Assembly (NCBI GenBank): GCA_021201515.1
Contig: JAJQET010000261.1
Span: 1-5,093 of the forward strand
Origin: Clostridiales bacterium
GTDB lineage: Bacteria; Bacillota; Clostridia; Oscillospirales; Oscillospiraceae
Direction of reading: 5' to 3'
Length of the DNA: 5,093 nt
Shown piece after piece: positions 2,443 to 5,093 of the stretch (positions are counted from its first letter, which is position 1; each line of letters starts with the position of its first letter). The translations under genes were made by a program, and so were the position numbers. The notes under the pieces are model-generated. The model worked only from the letters and a program-made list of their open reading frames with translations, was not told the DNA's origin and ran no database searches.

Positions 2443-4809
2443 ATGACGATACAAGAGAGACTAAAGAGCGGCTGCCTGATTCTGGACGGTGCCATGGGCA
2501 CACAGCTCCAGGCGGCGGGCCTGAAGCTGGGCCAGCGGCCGGAGGTGCTGTGCTTCACCCGGCCGGAGGTGGTGGAGGACATTCACCGCCGGTACATTGC
2601 GGCGGGGAGCAATATCATCTATGCCAACACCTTCCAGGCCAACGGCCACAAGCTGGCGGGGACGGGGTACGCCGTGGCGGACATCATCCGTCAGGCCATC
2701 ACCGTGGCCCGGCGGGCCGCCGCGGGGACGGACACACTGGTGGCCCTGGACGCGGGCCCCATCGGGGAGCTGCTGGAGCCGTTGGGCACGCTGAAGTTTG
2801 ACGACGCCTATGCCCTTTACAAAGAGATGGTGGTGGCAGGAGAGGCGGCCGGGGCCGACCTGGTGGTCTTTGAGACCTTCACCGACCTGTACGACGCCAA
2901 AGCGGCGGTGCTGGCCGCCAAGGAGAATACCGCCCTCCCCATCTTCCTGACCATGAGCTTTGAGTCCAGCGGCCGCACCTTCACCGGCACCACCGTGGCG
3001 GCCATGGCCCTGACCATGGAGGGGCTGGGGGTGGACGCCGTAGGCATCAACTGCTCCCTGGGGCCGGAGGAAATCCTCCCCATGGCAAAGGAGCTGACCC
3101 AGTGGACAGACCTGCCCATCCTTATCAAGCCCAACGCCGGTCTGCCTGACCCCGCCACGAATCAGTACAACATGACGGCTCAGCAGTTTGCCGCCCAGAT
3201 GGTGCCCTATACCGAACTGGGCATCACCGCCCTGGGGGGCTGCTGCGGCACCACGCCGGACTTCATCCGCGCCCTGCGGGCGGCGCTGTCCGGGGTCGTC
3301 CCCGCTCCCCGGCGGAAAAAGACCCGCCACGGGGTCTGCTGCCCCTCCCAGGTGGCGGAGTTAAATGGCGTCCGGGTCATCGGGGAGCGCATCAACCCCA
3401 CCGGCAAGAAGCGGTTCCAGCAGGCCCTGCGGGAGTACGACCTGGACTACATCCTCCAGCGGGGCATTGAGCAGCAGGACGCCGGCGCGGACATTCTGGA
3501 CGTAAACGTGGGCCTGCCGGGGCTGGACGAGCCAAAGATGATGACAGACGTGGTGAAGGAGCTCCAGGGGGTGGTATCTCTGCCCCTGCAAATCGACTCC
3601 TCCGACCCCGCCGCCATCGAGGCGGGGCTGCGGTACTATAACGGCAAGGCCATCGTCAACTCCGTCAACGGGAAACAGGAGGTTTTAGACCACATCCTCC
3701 CCGTGGTGAAGAAGTACGGCGCGGCAGTGGTAGGGCTGACCATGGACGAAACCGGCATCCCCCAGACCGCCCAGCAGCGCATCGCCATTGCGGAGCGGAT
3801 TTTGAACGCCGCCCTGCGCTACGGCATCCCCAGGGAGGACGTGTTTATCGACTGCCTGACCCTCACCGTCTCCGCCCAGCAGGAGCAGGCGGCGGAAACG
3901 CTGAAGGCGGTGCGGTATGTGCGGGAGGTGCTGGGCCTCCACACGGTGCTGGGGGTGTCCAACATCAGCTTCGGCCTGCCCGACCGCCAGCGCATCACCG
4001 AGAGCTTTCTGGTGCAGGCCATGTGCTGCGGCCTGGACCTCCCCATCATCAACCCCAACCAGAGGCAGATGATGGACGCGGTGGCCACCTATAAGGTGCT
4101 GTCCGGAGAGGACACAGACAGCGCCGCCTATATCGCCCGGCTCACCGGCGGCGAGACGGCGGCCCCGGCAGCGGCCCCCGCCTCCTCCGTCATGGATTTG
4201 GACACCGCCATTTCCAAAGGGCTGAAAGAGGAGTGTGCCCGCCTCACCGAAGGGCTCCTCCAAACGGAGGACGCCATGGACATCATCAACCACCGGCTGA
4301 TCCCCGCCCTGGACCGGGTGGGGGACCGGTACGAGCGGGGGGAGATCTTCCTGCCCCAGCTCATCAACGCCGCCAACGCCTCTTGCGAAGCCTTTGAGGT
4401 CATCAAGAAGGACATCCTGGCCCGGGGCGGCGGCAGCGTCAGCAAGGGGAAAATCATCCTGGCCACCGTGGAGGGGGATATTCACGACATCGGCAAGAAC
4501 ATCGTCAAGGTGGTGCTGGAGAACTACGGCTATCGGGTCATCGACCTGGGACGGGACGTGCCGGTGCAGACGGTGGTGGACGCCGCCATCGCCCATGACG
4601 TGTACCTCATCGGCCTCTCCGCCCTGATGACCACCACCGTGGCCAGCATGGCGGCCACCATCAGGGCCCTCCGGGCCAGCGGCCACCCCTGCAAAATCAT
4701 GGTGGGGGGCGCGGTGCTGACGCCGGAGTACGCCGCCGAGATCGGCGCGGACTTCTACTCCAAGGACGCCAAGCAGAGCGCGGATATTGCCCGGCAGGTG
4801 CTGGGGTAA
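2443..4809 (+). CDS. metH: Cobalamin-dependent methionine synthase without activation domain
   Basis: MetH makes methionine and tetrahydrofolate from homocysteine and 5-methyltetrahydrofolate in the cytoplasm, using methylcobalamin. Domains in order: homocysteine-binding barrel (about 1-290; LDGAMGTQLQ near the start, zinc ligands C204, C267 and C268 in INCSLGP and GGCCGT); pterin-binding barrel (about 305-560; GERINPTG at 314-321, DVNVG at 353, DSSD at 385-388); helical cap of the cobalamin module (about 581-665; YERGEIFLPQL from 630); and cobalamin-binding domain (about 670-788; DIHDIG with axial ligand H681, GLSAL at 724, VGGA at 754). At 788 aa it ends where the C-terminal activation domain of the 1,227-aa E. 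coli type would begin; the gene at 835-1473 supplies that part. ATG 2443 follows AAAGGTGA (2429-2436). No clear plus-strand promoter was found in the 34 bp between the array and the gene. Confidence 0.96.
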   Translation: MTIQERLKSGCLILDGAMGTQLQAAGLKLGQRPEVLCFTRPEVVEDIHRRYIAAGSNIIYANTFQANGHKLAGTGYAVADIIRQAITVARRAAAGTDTLVALDAGPIGELLEPLGTLKFDDAYALYKEMVVAGEAAGADLVVFETFTDLYDAKAAVLAAKENTALPIFLTMSFESSGRTFTGTTVAAMALTMEGLGVDAVGINCSLGPEEILPMAKELTQWTDLPILIKPNAGLPDPATNQYNMTAQQFAAQMVPYTELGITALGGCCGTTPDFIRALRAALSGVVPAPRRKKTRHGVCCPSQVAELNGVRVIGERINPTGKKRFQQALREYDLDYILQRGIEQQDAGADILDVNVGLPGLDEPKMMTDVVKELQGVVSLPLQIDSSDPAAIEAGLRYYNGKAIVNSVNGKQEVLDHILPVVKKYGAAVVGLTMDETGIPQTAQQRIAIAERILNAALRYGIPREDVFIDCLTLTVSAQQEQAAETLKAVRYVREVLGLHTVLGVSNISFGLPDRQRITESFLVQAMCCGLDLPIINPNQRQMMDAVATYKVLSGEDTDSAAYIARLTGGETAAPAAAPASSVMDLDTAISKGLKEECARLTEGLLQTEDAMDIINHRLIPALDRVGDRYERGEIFLPQLINAANASCEAFEVIKKDILARGGGSVSKGKIILATVEGDIHDIGKNIVKVVLENYGYRVIDLGRDVPVQTVVDAAIAHDVYLIGLSALMTTTVASMAATIRALRASGHPCKIMVGGAVLTPEYAAEIGADFYSKDAKQSADIARQVLG

Positions 4810-4827
4810 GCGCACTATTCGCTACTG

Positions 4828-4841
4828 GCTGTTAGCTGTTA
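4828..4841. repeat. Tandem heptamer GCTGTTA x2
   Basis: Two direct copies of GCTGTTA just after the metH stop, continuing into GCTA. The same word occurs at 572-580 and inverted at 744-752, where it brackets the leader repeat. This suggests it marks the edge of a repeat element. Confidence 0.6.
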
Positions 4842-4882
4842 GCTATGTAGCAAAACCGTAGGCCCCGTTGCCCGACCGCTTA

Positions 4883-4899
4883 AGGATACAATCTATCCT
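4883..4899. repeat. Small hairpin downstream of metH
   Basis: AGGATA/TATCCT (4883-4888 with 4894-4899) with loop CAATC. No T-run follows, so it is not a standard intrinsic terminator; no convincing terminator for metH was found in 4810-5093. Confidence 0.45.
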
Positions 4900-4957
4900 G
4901 AGGTGAGGAGCATAACGTAGCCTGACAGTCAGATATCCACGACCAAAGAGCAACAAA

Positions 4958-5033
4958 ATTGCCGCCCGTTCCGCCGTAAGGCATAGGGAGCGCAGCGGGA
5001 ATGCCGCTTGACGGCGGGAACGTGGGCGGCAAT
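4958..5033. repeat. Long imperfect palindrome, interspersed repeat element
   Basis: ATTGCCGCCC (4958-4967) pairs perfectly with GGGCGGCAAT (5024-5033), and GTTCCGCCGT continues the stem against 5011-5021 with single-base and two-base bulges. The inner part (4983-5017) is an inverted copy of 617-651 with 2 mismatches in 35. No ORF with a ribosome site was seen in or around it. It looks like a small mobile or scattered palindromic repeat. Confidence 0.7.
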
Positions 5034-5041
5034 CGTACCCA

Positions 5042-5056
5042 GCCGCCATCGGCGGC
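5042..5056. repeat. GC-rich hairpin near the right edge
   Basis: GCCGCC/GGCGGC with loop ATC, directly after the palindrome at 4958-5033. No T-run follows. The rest of the sequence to 5093 shows nothing I can identify. Confidence 0.4.
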
Positions 5057-5093
5057 AGTCTCACCAGTTAGAAGTTACATCGTCTGTTGCCTG

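Noticed and set aside
3685..4815. Minus-strand 376-aa ORF opposite metH, and the similar 289-aa ORF at 2461-3330
   Set aside because: They are shadows of the GC-rich metH coding strand: rich in Gly, His and Val, with no domain and no ribosome site.
4843..5064. Minus-strand 73-aa ORF downstream of metH
   Set aside because: It spans the palindromic repeat, has no ribosome site, and has no recognisable motif.

Overview
The window looks like chromosome from a high-GC, gut-type Firmicute (Oscillospiraceae/Clostridia-like, e.g. the Flavonifractor/Oscillibacter group). This rests on AGGAG-type ribosome sites, sigma-A promoters, GC-rich coding sequence, intergenic palindromic repeats and a methionine synthase that lacks its own reactivation domain. 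The taxonomic call is inference; there is no rRNA or marker gene here.

Layout. (1) 1-29: intrinsic terminator of a gene outside the window. (2) 77-548: a single-gene unit with a near-consensus promoter, an orphan resolvase-type helix-turn-helix gene (179-500) whose frame breaks at a C8 run, and an intrinsic terminator. (3) 549-793: probable promoter and leader of the next gene, filled by a hairpin-rich interspersed repeat. (4) 794/835-1473: stand-alone B12-dependent methionine synthase activation-domain protein. Its expected ATG and ribosome site are also separated from the body of the gene by a C8 run. (5) 1475-2408: a tandem array of about 2.3 units of roughly 400 bp. (6) 2443-4809: metH, 788 aa, with homocysteine, pterin and cobalamin domains but no activation domain. 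(7) 4810-5093: non-coding, with a short tandem heptamer, hairpins and a palindrome carrying an inverted copy of part of the repeat at 617-651.

The activation protein and MetH form a split version of the long MetH: MetH carries out methyl transfer, and the separate protein probably supports reductive re-methylation of oxidised cobalamin.

The most interesting part is the array between these two genes. Each full unit has a plus-strand promoter, a leader hairpin that hides the ribosome site, a 27-codon ORF not listed by ordinary gene callers, and a terminator hairpin that contains the ORF's stop codon. Facing it on the minus strand is a perfect-consensus promoter (TTGACA, 17 bp, TATAAT) that would make a short RNA antisense to the 3' end of the small mRNA. 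This matches the layout of convergent type I toxin-antitoxin modules such as txpA/ratA, but the peptide belongs to no family I recognise. A toxin role is a hypothesis; a leader-peptide/attenuator role is an alternative.
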